Source: Nocardioides cavernae (GTDB lineage Bacteria > Actinomycetota > Actinomycetes > Propionibacteriales > Nocardioidaceae). From it: a stretch of DNA of 64,000 nt. The stretch lies in assembly GCF_016907475.1 (NCBI RefSeq), contig NZ_JAFBCA010000001.1, forward strand, positions 2,542,001-2,606,000. The letters run 5' to 3'. Within the stretch, counting starts at the first letter, position 1, and every line of letters begins with the position of its first letter. The notes under the pieces are model-generated. The model ran no database searches. It was not told the origin of the DNA and saw only the letters and a program-made list of their open reading frames with translations. Positions 1 to 7,333 of this stretch are shown here, one piece after another. Both the position numbers and the translations under genes were made by a program.

Positions 1-318
1 TTCGGGCCCCTGAACGGGCTGCGTCTCTTCGGCGAGCTGACCCGCTTCCCGTCGCTCGAGCGACTGGTGAACACCCCTGTCCCGACCGTTGCCGTCCTGG
101 GGAGCCGCGATCCCCTCCTGCCGTCCCCCGACCGCATCCGCGAAGTGGCCCGGCTCGCTCCGGAGCACCTGACGATCGCCGTCATCGACCGAGCGGCGCA
201 CGCGGTGAACTTCAGCCACCCTGCGGAGCTGGCGGGCGTGATCGGGTTGTGGCTCGACGACGCGGTCGGTGACGGCTCGCTCCTCCCGCGCGGCGTGCGG
301 GTGGTGGGGGCCACGTAG
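1..318 (+). CDS. alpha/beta-hydrolase, C-terminal part (5' truncated by window edge)
   Basis: The frame is open from base 1, so only the last 105 residues of a longer protein are visible. They look like the end of an alpha/beta-hydrolase. There is a strand followed by GSRDPLLP, whose Asp (visible residue 37) fits the acid of the catalytic triad. About 30 residues later HAVNFSHP carries a His (residue 67) in the usual place of the triad base. The nucleophile elbow lies outside the window, so substrate and exact family cannot be given. It converges on the M20 peptidase gene with a 27-bp gap. Confidence 0.7.
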   Translation, partial: FGPLNGLRLFGELTRFPSLERLVNTPVPTVAVLGSRDPLLPSPDRIREVARLAPEHLTIAVIDRAAHAVNFSHPAELAGVIGLWLDDAVGDGSLLPRGVRVVGAT

Positions 319-345
319 CCCGGCCGGCGGAAGCAATCGTCCCCG

Positions 346-1710
346 TCAGCTCGAGGCGGCGGCGTAGCGCTGGAGGAACAGCGCCTCGGTCAGGGCCATG
401 GCGGAGATCTCCGTCGGGTCGACGCTCTCGTTGGGGGCGTGGATCAACGCCTGCGGCTCCTCCACGCCCATGAGGATGATCTCGGCGTCGGGGTAGGTGT
501 CGGTGAAGACGTTGCACAGCGGGATCGAGCCGCCCTGCCCCAGGGTGACCATCGGCGTCCCGTAGGCCTCCGCCATCGCCGCGCCCATCGCCTGGTACGC
601 CGGTCCGTCGATCGTGGCCCGGAACGGCGAGCCGGTCGCCTCGACCTCGACGGTGACGTGGACCCCCCACGGTGCCGCGTCGTGGAGGTGCGCCGTGAGC
701 GTCTTCTCAGCCACGTCCGGCGCCAGCCCGGGCGGGATGCGGAGGTTGAGCCGCGCGGCCGTCCTCGGCACGATCGCGGCCGCCGAGCCGACCACGGGCG
801 GGCAGTCGACGCCGAGCACGGTGACGCACGGGCGAGCCCACAGCATGTCCGACACCGTGCCGTCACCGAGGAGCCGCACTCCCTCCAGCAGCCCCGCGTC
901 GCCCCGGAACTGCTCCGGCGGGTACGGCTCGCCCTCCCACCGTCCGGCGGTGTCGAGGCCCTCGATCGTGGTGTTGCCGTCCGCGTCCCGCAGGGTGGCC
1001 AGCATGGCGACGAGCGCCGCCAGGGCGTCCGGGGCCGCACCGCCGAACATGCCGGAGTGCACCTCGGAGGCGAGTGCCTCCACCGTGACGACCACGTTGA
1101 CCATGCCGCGCAGGCTGACGGTCGACGCCGGCCGGCCCACCGCCGCGTTTCCCGTGTCGCAGACGAGGATCGTGTCCGCGCGGAGCAGGTCGGGGTTCTC
1201 GACGACGAAGGCCTCGAGACCGCCGGTGCCCTGCTCCTCGGAGCCCTCCACCACCAGCTTGAGGTTCACCGGTACGTCCTCACCCAGGGCACGCAGGGCC
1301 AGGAGGTGCATGAGGATGTTGCCCTTGCAGTCCGCTGTCCCGCGCCCGTACCAGCGCCCGCCCTTCTCGGTGAGCTCGAAGGGCGGCGTCTCCCAGGCGG
1401 TGTCGTCGAGGGGCGGCTGCACGTCGTAGTGGGCGTACAGCAGCACCGTGGGCGCGTCGGCGCGCGCGCAGGGTCGTGAGCCGACCACCGCGTTGCTGCC
1501 GTCCGAGGTCCTGGCCAGCCGCGCATCGGCGAAGCCGAGGGCCGCGAAGTGCTCGAGGACCCATGCGGCCGCCCGGTCGCACTCCTCCGGTGGGAACTGG
1601 CGCGGGTCGGCGACCGATCGGATGGCGACCAGCTCGGCCAGCTCCTCCTTCGCCCGGGGCATCAGCTCGGCGACACGGGCTCGCAGGTCCAGCCCCGCAT
1701 CCATGGTCAC
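346..1710 (-). CDS. M20 family metallopeptidase (dipeptidase)
   Basis: A 454-residue cytoplasmic zinc-dependent peptidase of the M20/ArgE/DapE/carnosinase-like group, which cleaves dipeptides or acyl-amino acids. Metal and catalytic residues are visible in order: YAHYDVQPP (His94, Asp96), GRGTADCKG (Asp127), EGSEEQGT (Glu158-Glu159), and a late His in LIHAPNE. Length fits the dipeptidase subgroup with the inserted dimerisation domain. Translation probably starts at a GTG whose four-base GTGA overlap with the upstream stop implies coupling; an ATG two codons in is the alternative. It is the last gene of an operon with a GadC-like antiporter and a small membrane protein, so it may process imported peptides or amides. 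Substrate is unknown. Confidence 0.9.
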   Translation of the reverse strand: MTMDAGLDLRARVAELMPRAKEELAELVAIRSVADPRQFPPEECDRAAAWVLEHFAALGFADARLARTSDGSNAVVGSRPCARADAPTVLLYAHYDVQPPLDDTAWETPPFELTEKGGRWYGRGTADCKGNILMHLLALRALGEDVPVNLKLVVEGSEEQGTGGLEAFVVENPDLLRADTILVCDTGNAAVGRPASTVSLRGMVNVVVTVEALASEVHSGMFGGAAPDALAALVAMLATLRDADGNTTIEGLDTAGRWEGEPYPPEQFRGDAGLLEGVRLLGDGTVSDMLWARPCVTVLGVDCPPVVGSAAAIVPRTAARLNLRIPPGLAPDVAEKTLTAHLHDAAPWGVHVTVEVEATGSPFRATIDGPAYQAMGAAMAEAYGTPMVTLGQGGSIPLCNVFTDTYPDAEIILMGVEEPQALIHAPNESVDPTEISAMALTEALFLQRYAAASS

Positions 1711-2153
1711 GACCCCGCCACGTCGTCGGTCTTCAGGTCGCCGACGAAGTCCTTGAAGTCGTCGAGCTCGTCGGGGCAGTAGATCTCGATGATGAGCAGC
1801 TGGCCCTGCACGACCCGACTGTCCGCGATCACCGGCCTCGCGCCCGGACCGCTCGCCCCGTTCGTGAGCTGCGACAGCAGGACCGCCCGGCTCAGTGCCT
1901 CGTTCGGGTTCTCGCAGGTGGCGCCACCGTCGTCGCCCAGGACACGTGCGACCTGGTCCACGTCGGGAGTGCGGGCTCCGACCTCCGTGAGCGCGTTGAT
2001 GAGCTCGTTGGCCTTGTTCTGGGCCTGCGCGTCGTTGACCCCTCTGGTGAAGGCGAGGACGCCGGCCAGGGTGACCACCCCGAGGAGGACCAGGACGGTG
2101 ATGAAGATCCAGCTGCGCTCGCGCGGGCTCTGCGTCTCGGCAGGAGTGCTCAT
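1707..2153 (-). CDS. small membrane-anchored protein of unknown function
   Basis: 148 residues. I do not recognise the family. The N-terminal tail is short and hydrophilic, then one membrane segment (about residues 16-38, rich in Val/Leu/Ala), then an extracytoplasmic domain of about 110 residues with two cysteines (in GGATCENP and IEIYCPDE) that could form a disulfide. The ATG overlaps the permease stop by four bases (ATGA), and its own stop overlaps the peptidase start, so it is translated as the middle gene of a three-gene unit. A longer in-frame start upstream would run through permease codons and is unlikely. It may be an accessory subunit of the transporter, by context only. Confidence 0.75.
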   Translation of the reverse strand: MSTPAETQSPRERSWIFITVLVLLGVVTLAGVLAFTRGVNDAQAQNKANELINALTEVGARTPDVDQVARVLGDDGGATCENPNEALSRAVLLSQLTNGASGPGARPVIADSRVVQGQLLIIEIYCPDELDDFKDFVGDLKTDDVAGS

Positions 2154-3589
2154 GACGCGATCACCTCCTGCGGTTCGGGCTGCTTCCAGCTGGGCTTGCG
2201 CATCTTGTAGAAGATGAACGGCACCAGGAGCCCGAGTCCGAGCGCGCCGCCGCCCACGATCGCGAAGTACAGCCCGGCGTTGCCGTCCGCGAACTGCGAC
2301 GGCGGGATGAAGCCGACGAGCAGGGCGGCGAGTGAGGCGGCGAAGCCGATGCCGCACATCCCGACCAGCATGGGCGCGCGGTAGCCGCGGGGGTGGTCCG
2401 GGTCCTTCCGTCGCAGCTGGATCGCAGCCACGAACATCAGCAGGTACATGATGAGGTAGACCTGCGTGGTGATCACCGAGAAGACCCAGTAGACGCTGGA
2501 GACGTCAGGGATCAGGGCGTAGGCGAGGCCGATCACCGTGGTGACGAGACCCTGGACGACCAGGATGTTCTGCTGCACGCCGTTCTTGTTGAGCTTCTGC
2601 AGGTACGGCGGCAGGTAGCCCTCCTGGCGGGAGATCAACAGCAGGCCCTTCGAGGGGCCCGCGAGCCAGGTCAGCATGCCGCCCAGCGAGGCGGCCACCA
2701 GCATGATGCCCACGATCGGGGTCAGCCACTGCCAGCCGAAGTTCGCGAAGACCGCGTCGAAGGCCTGCATCACCCCGGCGGTCAGGGACAGCTCCTCGGC
2801 GGGGACGATCCAGCTGATCGCCAGCGCGGGCAGGATGAAGATCATGAGCACGAGGCCCATGGCCAGGAACATCGACTTCGGGAACTCCTTGCCCGGGTTC
2901 CTCAGCGACCCCACGTGGACCGCGTTCATCTCCATGCCGGAGTAGGAGAGGAAGTTGTTCACGATCAGCACGAGGCTCGAGAGACCTGCCCACACCGGGA
3001 AGATGTTGTCGGCTGTCATCGGCGCCGCGGACTCGTTGCCCTGCCCGAGGAAGACCATGCCGAGCAGGACCAGCACGACGCCGGGGATCAGGGTCCCGAT
3101 GATCAGGCCGCCGCTGGCCAGGCCGGCCACACCCTTGGTGCCGCGCGAGGAGATCCACACGCCGGACCAGTACACGACGATGATGACGGCTGCTGTCCAC
3201 ACGCCGCTGCTGGCCAGCTCGGGATTGAAGACGTACGCGAGCGTGCTGGCCACGAACCCGAGCAGGCTCGGATAGTAGAAGATCGTCATCGCGAACTGGC
3301 ACCACACGGCCAGGAAGCCCATCGGCTTCGAGATCCCCTCCGAGACCCACTTGTAGATGCCGCCCTCCCAGCCGGAGGCCAGCTCCGCCGACACCAGCGA
3401 CGTCGGCAGCAGGAAGACCAGGGCGGGGAGGAGATAGAGGAACACGCAGGCGAGACCGTAGACGGCCATGGTCGGCGCCGCCCGCAGGCTGGCGACCGAG
3501 CTCGTGGTCATCATGGCGAGGGCCACCCACGAGATCCAGTTGGTCGCCGGCACCTTGGCCCGCGCTGCCAGGTCCTGACTGGTCGTCAC
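2150..3589 (-). CDS. APC-superfamily permease, glutamate:GABA antiporter (GadC)-like
   Basis: 479-residue inner-membrane amino-acid permease with about 12 membrane segments. Several stretches resemble the GadC/Glu:GABA antiporter branch of the APC superfamily: GWEGGIYKWVSEG near residue 75, FLSYSGMEMNAVHV in the middle, LSLTAGVMQAF, and LNKNGVQQN. It lacks the long C-terminal plug that closes E. coli GadC at neutral pH, ending soon after the last helix. Exchange of glutamate or another amino acid for a decarboxylated or amide product is the expected activity, but no glutamate decarboxylase is in the window. It is first in an operon with 1707-2153 and the M20 peptidase, and the palindromic operator at 3700-3716 lies 111 bp upstream. 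Confidence 0.85.
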   Translation of the reverse strand: MTTSQDLAARAKVPATNWISWVALAMMTTSSVASLRAAPTMAVYGLACVFLYLLPALVFLLPTSLVSAELASGWEGGIYKWVSEGISKPMGFLAVWCQFAMTIFYYPSLLGFVASTLAYVFNPELASSGVWTAAVIIVVYWSGVWISSRGTKGVAGLASGGLIIGTLIPGVVLVLLGMVFLGQGNESAAPMTADNIFPVWAGLSSLVLIVNNFLSYSGMEMNAVHVGSLRNPGKEFPKSMFLAMGLVLMIFILPALAISWIVPAEELSLTAGVMQAFDAVFANFGWQWLTPIVGIMLVAASLGGMLTWLAGPSKGLLLISRQEGYLPPYLQKLNKNGVQQNILVVQGLVTTVIGLAYALIPDVSSVYWVFSVITTQVYLIMYLLMFVAAIQLRRKDPDHPRGYRAPMLVGMCGIGFAASLAALLVGFIPPSQFADGNAGLYFAIVGGGALGLGLLVPFIFYKMRKPSWKQPEPQEVIAS

Positions 3590-3699
3590 GTCGACCGCAG
3601 CCTGGTGTCGAGCTCCGCACGAGTCATCCTCATCACCCCTTACGCGAACGGGCCGGTGCCCGGTCCTTCGACGCTAGTGAGGCCGCTGCGAGCCGCGGA

Positions 3700-3716
3700 T
3701 CATCCGCCGCGGGTGA
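3700..3716 (-). promoter_or_regulatory. palindromic operator a (TCATCC-N5-GGGTGA)
   Basis: Half-sites TCATCC (3700-3705) and GGGTGA (3711-3716) are separated by five bases. Reading toward the permease gene, a -10-like TAGCGT (complement of 3671-3676) begins 24 nt after the palindrome. This is one of ten sites of the same design between 3.7 and 23.5 kb. Confidence 0.6.
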
Positions 3717-3768
3717 CCCCGCCGACCGCGTGGCGGCACCTGCGACCCTCGTGGTTCGGAGTCCGCGG

Positions 3769-4269
3769 TCAGCCCCGAGCCATCGCATCGACGCACACCG
3801 TGATGGCGAGGACGAGGGGGATGTCCTGGCCCTCGGCCAGCTGGACGCCGTACGTGTCGCGGACCCGGAACCACTTCTTCGAGACCTTCGCCACCGTGTC
3901 ACCGTCCCGTTCGATCTCGTACTCGTGATCGACGATGTTGCCGTGTGCCTTGAGGTCCTCGCCGTCGTCCACCTCGATGACGTAGTGGTCGCGGATACCG
4001 AGGAGTCGCTTGTGCACCGTCGCGGTCGTGGCGCCGTGCTCGATGGTCATCTTGTCGCGCACGGAGAGCTTCTTCTCCTGGATCTTGCACAGCTCGTTGC
4101 CGTCCGCGTCCTCCAGGATGAAGGTCTCGCGCAACCGGGCAGCCTTGCCGTTGACCTTGAAGAGCCGGTGACCGCCGTCGTCCTCGATCCAGAAGTCGTC
4201 CCCGATCGCGATCAGCTTCTCGCGCATGCGGAACATGGGGCCGTCGAGGCCTCGGTCGCGGAATCCCAT
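3769..4269 (-). CDS. LURP-one-related family protein (tubby C-terminal-like fold)
   Basis: 166 residues matching the LURP-one-related (former DUF567) pattern: successive short beta strands carrying FRMREKL, FKVNGKA, LCKIQEKKLSVRDKM, HKRLLGIRDHY and VSKKWFRVRDTYGV. The family folds like the tubby/phospholipid-scramblase barrel and is suspected to act at or near membranes; its biochemical role is unknown. No signal peptide or membrane helix is visible. It is the last of three leftward genes (5200 to 3769), 28 bp after the PLDc_N/SHOCT gene, so it is probably driven by the operator at 5263-5279. Confidence 0.85.
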   Translation of the reverse strand: MGFRDRGLDGPMFRMREKLIAIGDDFWIEDDGGHRLFKVNGKAARLRETFILEDADGNELCKIQEKKLSVRDKMTIEHGATTATVHKRLLGIRDHYVIEVDDGEDLKAHGNIVDHEYEIERDGDTVAKVSKKWFRVRDTYGVQLAEGQDIPLVLAITVCVDAMARG

Positions 4270-4297
4270 CGTTCCTCCTGCATCCGCGCGCGGGTGC

Positions 4298-4678
4298 TCA
4301 GGCCAGGACCTTGGCCTTGGCCTGTTCGTACTCCGCGGGAGTCAGGACGCCGCTGTCACGCAGCTCAGCCAGTCGCTGCAGCTCGTCCGACACCTGTGGC
4401 GCAGGCGACCGCTGTGAGTCGTAGACCGCCATGCGGGCCATCGCCGCCTCACGGTTGCGCGTGTTCATGGAGTCACCCCTCGAGATGATGTAGACGAGGG
4501 CTCCCAGCCACGGGATGAGGACGATGAAGATCGTCCACAGGGCCTTCTTGCCACCGCTCAGGCTGTCGTCGCGGAAGATGTCGGCCAGGATGTGGATCAG
4601 GAGCGAGATCCAGGCGAGCAGGATCGTGAACCAGAAGATCGAGACCATCACGTCCCAGAATCCGAAGTCATCTTCCAT
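4298..4678 (-). CDS. PLDc_N-SHOCT membrane protein
   Basis: 126 residues. Two membrane helices (about 8-30 and 43-63) match the PLDc_N pattern found at the front of cardiolipin synthases (GGKKALWTIFIVLIPWLGAL), but no HKD catalytic domain follows. The C-terminal 30 residues (about 97-126) form a SHOCT module: LQRLAELRDSGVLTPAEYEQ. Such proteins are common in actinobacteria as small membrane factors of unknown role. It lies between the DUF7144 gene (78 bp upstream) and the LURP-one gene. The SHOCT tail resembles that of the 15100-15390 protein, and the PLDc_N part resembles the N-terminus of the cardiolipin synthase at 11768-13219. Confidence 0.85.
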   Translation of the reverse strand: MEDDFGFWDVMVSIFWFTILLAWISLLIHILADIFRDDSLSGGKKALWTIFIVLIPWLGALVYIISRGDSMNTRNREAAMARMAVYDSQRSPAPQVSDELQRLAELRDSGVLTPAEYEQAKAKVLA

Positions 4679-4756
4679 GTCTACCTACTCCTAAGCATGA
4701 GGGACGGGATGGGGCTGGACGGGATCGGGACACCGAGTCACCGTGACGCCGACCCG

Positions 4757-5200
4757 TCAGTAGCCCTCGAGGGACCGACGGTCACCGTGGGCCGTGACGG
4801 CGTAGATCACCAGGAAGTTGACGGTGATCATGATGAGCGACCACAGGGGATAGGCCGGCATGAAGACGAGGTTGGCGATCGAGCTCGCCACCGCGAGCAC
4901 GATGGCCACGATCCGGGCCCACATCGCACCGCGGAGGAGCGCCCCGCCCGCGCAGGCCACGAGGATGCCCAGGATCAGGTGGGTCCACCCCCACGTCGTG
5001 TAGTCGACGCTCACGACGAGGCCGTTCTCGCCGACCTGGTAGTAGTCCTCGTCGAAGATGCCGACGAAGCCGGCGATCGCATGGAAGCACCCGAGGATGA
5101 ACATCATGGTGCTGGCGAACACGATCCAGCCCGACCATGCACCGCCCGTGGAACGGTTCTCGTGGCGGTCCTGCGCCGCCATCGGGCTCGGTGTTGCCAT
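4757..5200 (-). CDS. DUF7144 family four-helix membrane protein (copy 1)
   Basis: 147 residues with four predicted membrane helices after a short polar N-terminus; the first contains SGWIVFASTMMFILGCFHAI. The pattern (helix with GxFH, an aromatic YYQVGENGL loop, WGWTHLILG, then two helices) is that of the DUF7144 family. The ATG at 5200 is chosen because GGGAGG stands about 10 bases upstream; an earlier in-frame ATG has no ribosome site. Function is unknown. It heads the operon 5200 to 3769. A paralogue lies at 15933-16367, and both copies have the palindromic operator 62-63 bp upstream of the start. Confidence 0.85.
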   Translation of the reverse strand: MATPSPMAAQDRHENRSTGGAWSGWIVFASTMMFILGCFHAIAGFVGIFDEDYYQVGENGLVVSVDYTTWGWTHLILGILVACAGGALLRGAMWARIVAIVLAVASSIANLVFMPAYPLWSLIMITVNFLVIYAVTAHGDRRSLEGY

Positions 5201-5262
5201 CAGCCTGCCTCCCTCTCGTCGTGCTGGTTCCCTCAGCATGGAGACAGCGCAGTGGGACGGCC

Positions 5263-5279
5263 TCACCCACCGAGGGTGA
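5263..5279. promoter_or_regulatory. palindromic operator b (TCACCC-N5-GGGTGA), divergent
   Basis: Perfect half-sites TCACCC (5263-5268) and GGGTGA (5274-5279) with a five-base spacer. It sits between two divergent genes and has -10-like hexamers at matching distance on both sides: CATGCT (complement of 5235-5240) toward 5200 and CACCGT (5302-5307) toward 5314. On the plus side the -10 ends six bases before the ATG at 5314, so that message may be leaderless. Confidence 0.65.
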
Positions 5280-5313
5280 CGCGAGGAACCCGCCGACGGA
5301 GCACCGTGGCGTG

Positions 5314-5814
5314 ATGGTCGACGAGGAGCAAGAGTTCGAGTACGACGTCCAGCTGACCCGGCGTCCCGACGACGCGCTCCGCGCCCTCTACCCCGGCATG
5401 ACGGTGCGCAGCACCGAGGCGCAGACCGCCCTCCGTCGGCGGGTCGAGGGACCCGAGGAGCTCAGCGCCCTGCTCGTCGAGATCGGCACCCTCGGCCTGA
5501 CCCTGACGGACGTGCACCGGGTGATGAGCGTCGAGGACGCCGATCCCGGTGCGGCCCCACGGGACCAGCACCACGCCACCAGCACGAGCCCGGCTGGCGC
5601 GGGGCTCTACGAGGTCCGGGTCGTCGGCGAGCTGGGAGGGACCTCCCTGCGATACCTGAAGTGCACGCACTACCCCGTGCAGAAGCAGACGCTCGTGCGG
5701 CTCACGCTGGTCGCGGGCGAGCTCCACCGGTTCCTGCAGGCGTGCACCGACTGCGGGGCCGGTCTGGCCCGGGTGCACCGCGTGGGCACTCCGGCCCTGG
5801 TGGGCTCGGGCTAG
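5314..5814 (+). CDS. protein with a duplicated small domain, unknown function
   Basis: 166 residues, soluble, no signal or membrane segment. I see an internal duplication. Copy 1 (about residues 9-73) begins YDVQL, has PEELSALLVEI and ends LTLTDVHRV. Copy 2 (about 95-158) begins YEVRVVG, has AGELHRFLQA and ends GLARVHRV. The same pattern forms the whole of the 69-residue protein at 9751-9960 (YEIRAVG...AELHGLL...ALVDVRR). The ATG at 5314 follows a -10-like CACCGT by six bases; a GTG one codon earlier is possible. Its stop codon overlaps that of the convergent LuxR gene in a shared CTAG. Confidence 0.7.
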   Translation: MVDEEQEFEYDVQLTRRPDDALRALYPGMTVRSTEAQTALRRRVEGPEELSALLVEIGTLGLTLTDVHRVMSVEDADPGAAPRDQHHATSTSPAGAGLYEVRVVGELGGTSLRYLKCTHYPVQKQTLVRLTLVAGELHRFLQACTDCGAGLARVHRVGTPALVGSG

Positions 5815-7226
5815 CAGAGGCCGAGGGTCCGGCCGTGGCGCACGGCGTCCACGCGGCGGTTGACCCCGAGCTTGCCGAAGATGCCCTTGAGGTGGGTCTT
5901 GACGGTGTTGGTGGACACGAAGAGCGCCGAGGCGATCTCCTCCGTCGAGTTCATCTGCGCCAGCAGCTCGAGGACCTGGCTCTCACGCTCGGTGAGCAGC
6001 GAGGGACGGAGCTGGTCGGCGTCCAGGCCGAGGGTCGGTAGGACCACCGCCGGGCGCCCGATCGCGTTGTCGTCGCCCGGGCAGGTCGCTAGGAACTCCC
6101 GGTGCTTCCGCAGCAGGGCGGGGTCACGCTCCACGATCCGGCGCAGCCAGGCCGCGTCCCGCATCACCGCGCGGCGCATCCCCTCGCCGGTGGCCGAGCG
6201 GAGGGCCCGGTCGGTCAGCAGTCGTGCCCGCTCGGGTCGCCGCTGTTCCTCGGCCATCCGTGCCTCGAGCAGCCACGCCTCGATCTGCAGGGCCAGCGGA
6301 GCGTGGTCGAGGTCGGTGACCGCACGGCTCAGGACGGCGAGTGCTCCGCGGACGTCTCCGATCATCCGTCGTGCGAGCGCCGCCATGACCATCGCCTCGA
6401 CCACGGCGTGCTGGGGCACCGGGGTGAGCAACGCCATCGCCCGGTGTGGCTCGCCAGACGCGATCAGCGCCTCGGCCCGCACGACCGTCACCAGCTCGCT
6501 GAGCCAGTCCGACCCAGCGGCCGGGGCCGCTCCGTCCCGGGCGGCGAGGAGCCGCGTCGCGGCCTCTGGGGCCCCCACCGCGATCGACAGCTTCGCGTCG
6601 AGCAGCACGTGGCTCGTCGCCAGCCAGGCGTCGTGCCCGTGCACGACGTCGTCCAGCGTGTCGAGGTGGCGCCGGGCTGTGTGGAAGTCGGCGCGCTCGA
6701 GGGCGACCCAGGCCTCGGCGAGGAGGGCGTGAGCGCGGCCAGAGGCGCCGAGGGGGTCAGGGGGCCCGGACTGCGCCTGCTCGACATGGCGCTCGGCCCG
6801 TCGCAGGTCGCCCTGGAGTGCCTCCACGTGGGCCAGCGGGCCCAGGAACCGGCTGCGCGTCTCCGGCGTCGCGGCGTCCGCTCCCCGGGAGAGCACCGCG
6901 GCGACCTCGTCGCGGCCTGCGTCCTCGACCCGCGCCGCCGCGAGGTGTGTCTTGAGCAGCTCGCTGAGCTCGGTGATGCTGGACGGCGCCGCCTGACTGG
7001 TGGGCCGGACGTCCGCGAGCGGTTGCTCGGCGGCCCCGGGCGCCGGGATCACCCGGGGTTCCCCCCAGGTGCCGTCGGCCCGGATCTCCACCAGTGCCCA
7101 CCCCCAGGTGGGCGGGGCCTGCTCGTGGCCGGTCGCGCGGGGACGTGGCACGGTGGGGCCGGCGACACAGGTCGGCGGGTGGGTCTGGCGTGACGGGGCC
7201 TGCCGGGCGGGGGGGTGCAGTGACAT
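5811..7226 (-). CDS. LuxR-family regulator, LAL-like but lacking the ATPase domain
   Basis: 471 residues. The C-terminal 60 residues are a LuxR/NarL-type helix-turn-helix: LTERESQVLELLAQMNSTEE then ALFVSTNTVKTHLKGIFGKL. The middle (about 90-390) is alpha-helical and repeat-like, similar to the TPR part of MalT/LAL regulators. There is no P-loop: the N-terminus is a Pro-rich linker where the 753-residue neighbour has its ATPase. The ATG at 7226 has GGGAG about nine bases upstream. It is a candidate for the factor that binds the TCACCC-N5-GGGTGA sites, since degenerate copies of that motif cluster just upstream (7267-7322), suggesting autoregulation. Confidence 0.8.
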   Translation of the reverse strand: MSLHPPARQAPSRQTHPPTCVAGPTVPRPRATGHEQAPPTWGWALVEIRADGTWGEPRVIPAPGAAEQPLADVRPTSQAAPSSITELSELLKTHLAAARVEDAGRDEVAAVLSRGADAATPETRSRFLGPLAHVEALQGDLRRAERHVEQAQSGPPDPLGASGRAHALLAEAWVALERADFHTARRHLDTLDDVVHGHDAWLATSHVLLDAKLSIAVGAPEAATRLLAARDGAAPAAGSDWLSELVTVVRAEALIASGEPHRAMALLTPVPQHAVVEAMVMAALARRMIGDVRGALAVLSRAVTDLDHAPLALQIEAWLLEARMAEEQRRPERARLLTDRALRSATGEGMRRAVMRDAAWLRRIVERDPALLRKHREFLATCPGDDNAIGRPAVVLPTLGLDADQLRPSLLTERESQVLELLAQMNSTEEIASALFVSTNTVKTHLKGIFGKLGVNRRVDAVRHGRTLGLC

Positions 7227-7266
7227 GTCGGGGCTCCCAGATCGACGACGAGCGGGCACCCATCCA

Positions 7267-7322
7267 TTACCCACCTATCGGGGTGAGCCGGGAACACCCG
7301 GAGCGTGATCTCACCCGGGTGA
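7267..7322 (-). promoter_or_regulatory. cluster of degenerate TCACCC/GGGTGA half-sites upstream of LuxR gene
   Basis: This interval holds TCACCCGGGTGA with no spacer (7311-7322), GGGTGA at 7281-7286 facing a poor partner, and a weaker ACACCC/GCGTGA pair between them. None has the standard five-base spacer, but the density of half-sites 40-95 bp before the LuxR start suggests a regulatory region. Confidence 0.4.
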
Positions 7323-7333
7323 GTCCCGGTGGA

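Noticed and set aside
4280..4297. GCATCC-N6-GGGTGC as another copy of the regional operator
   Set aside because: Spacer is six, both half-sites are mismatched, and it lies within the 28-bp gap right before a start codon in the middle of an operon.
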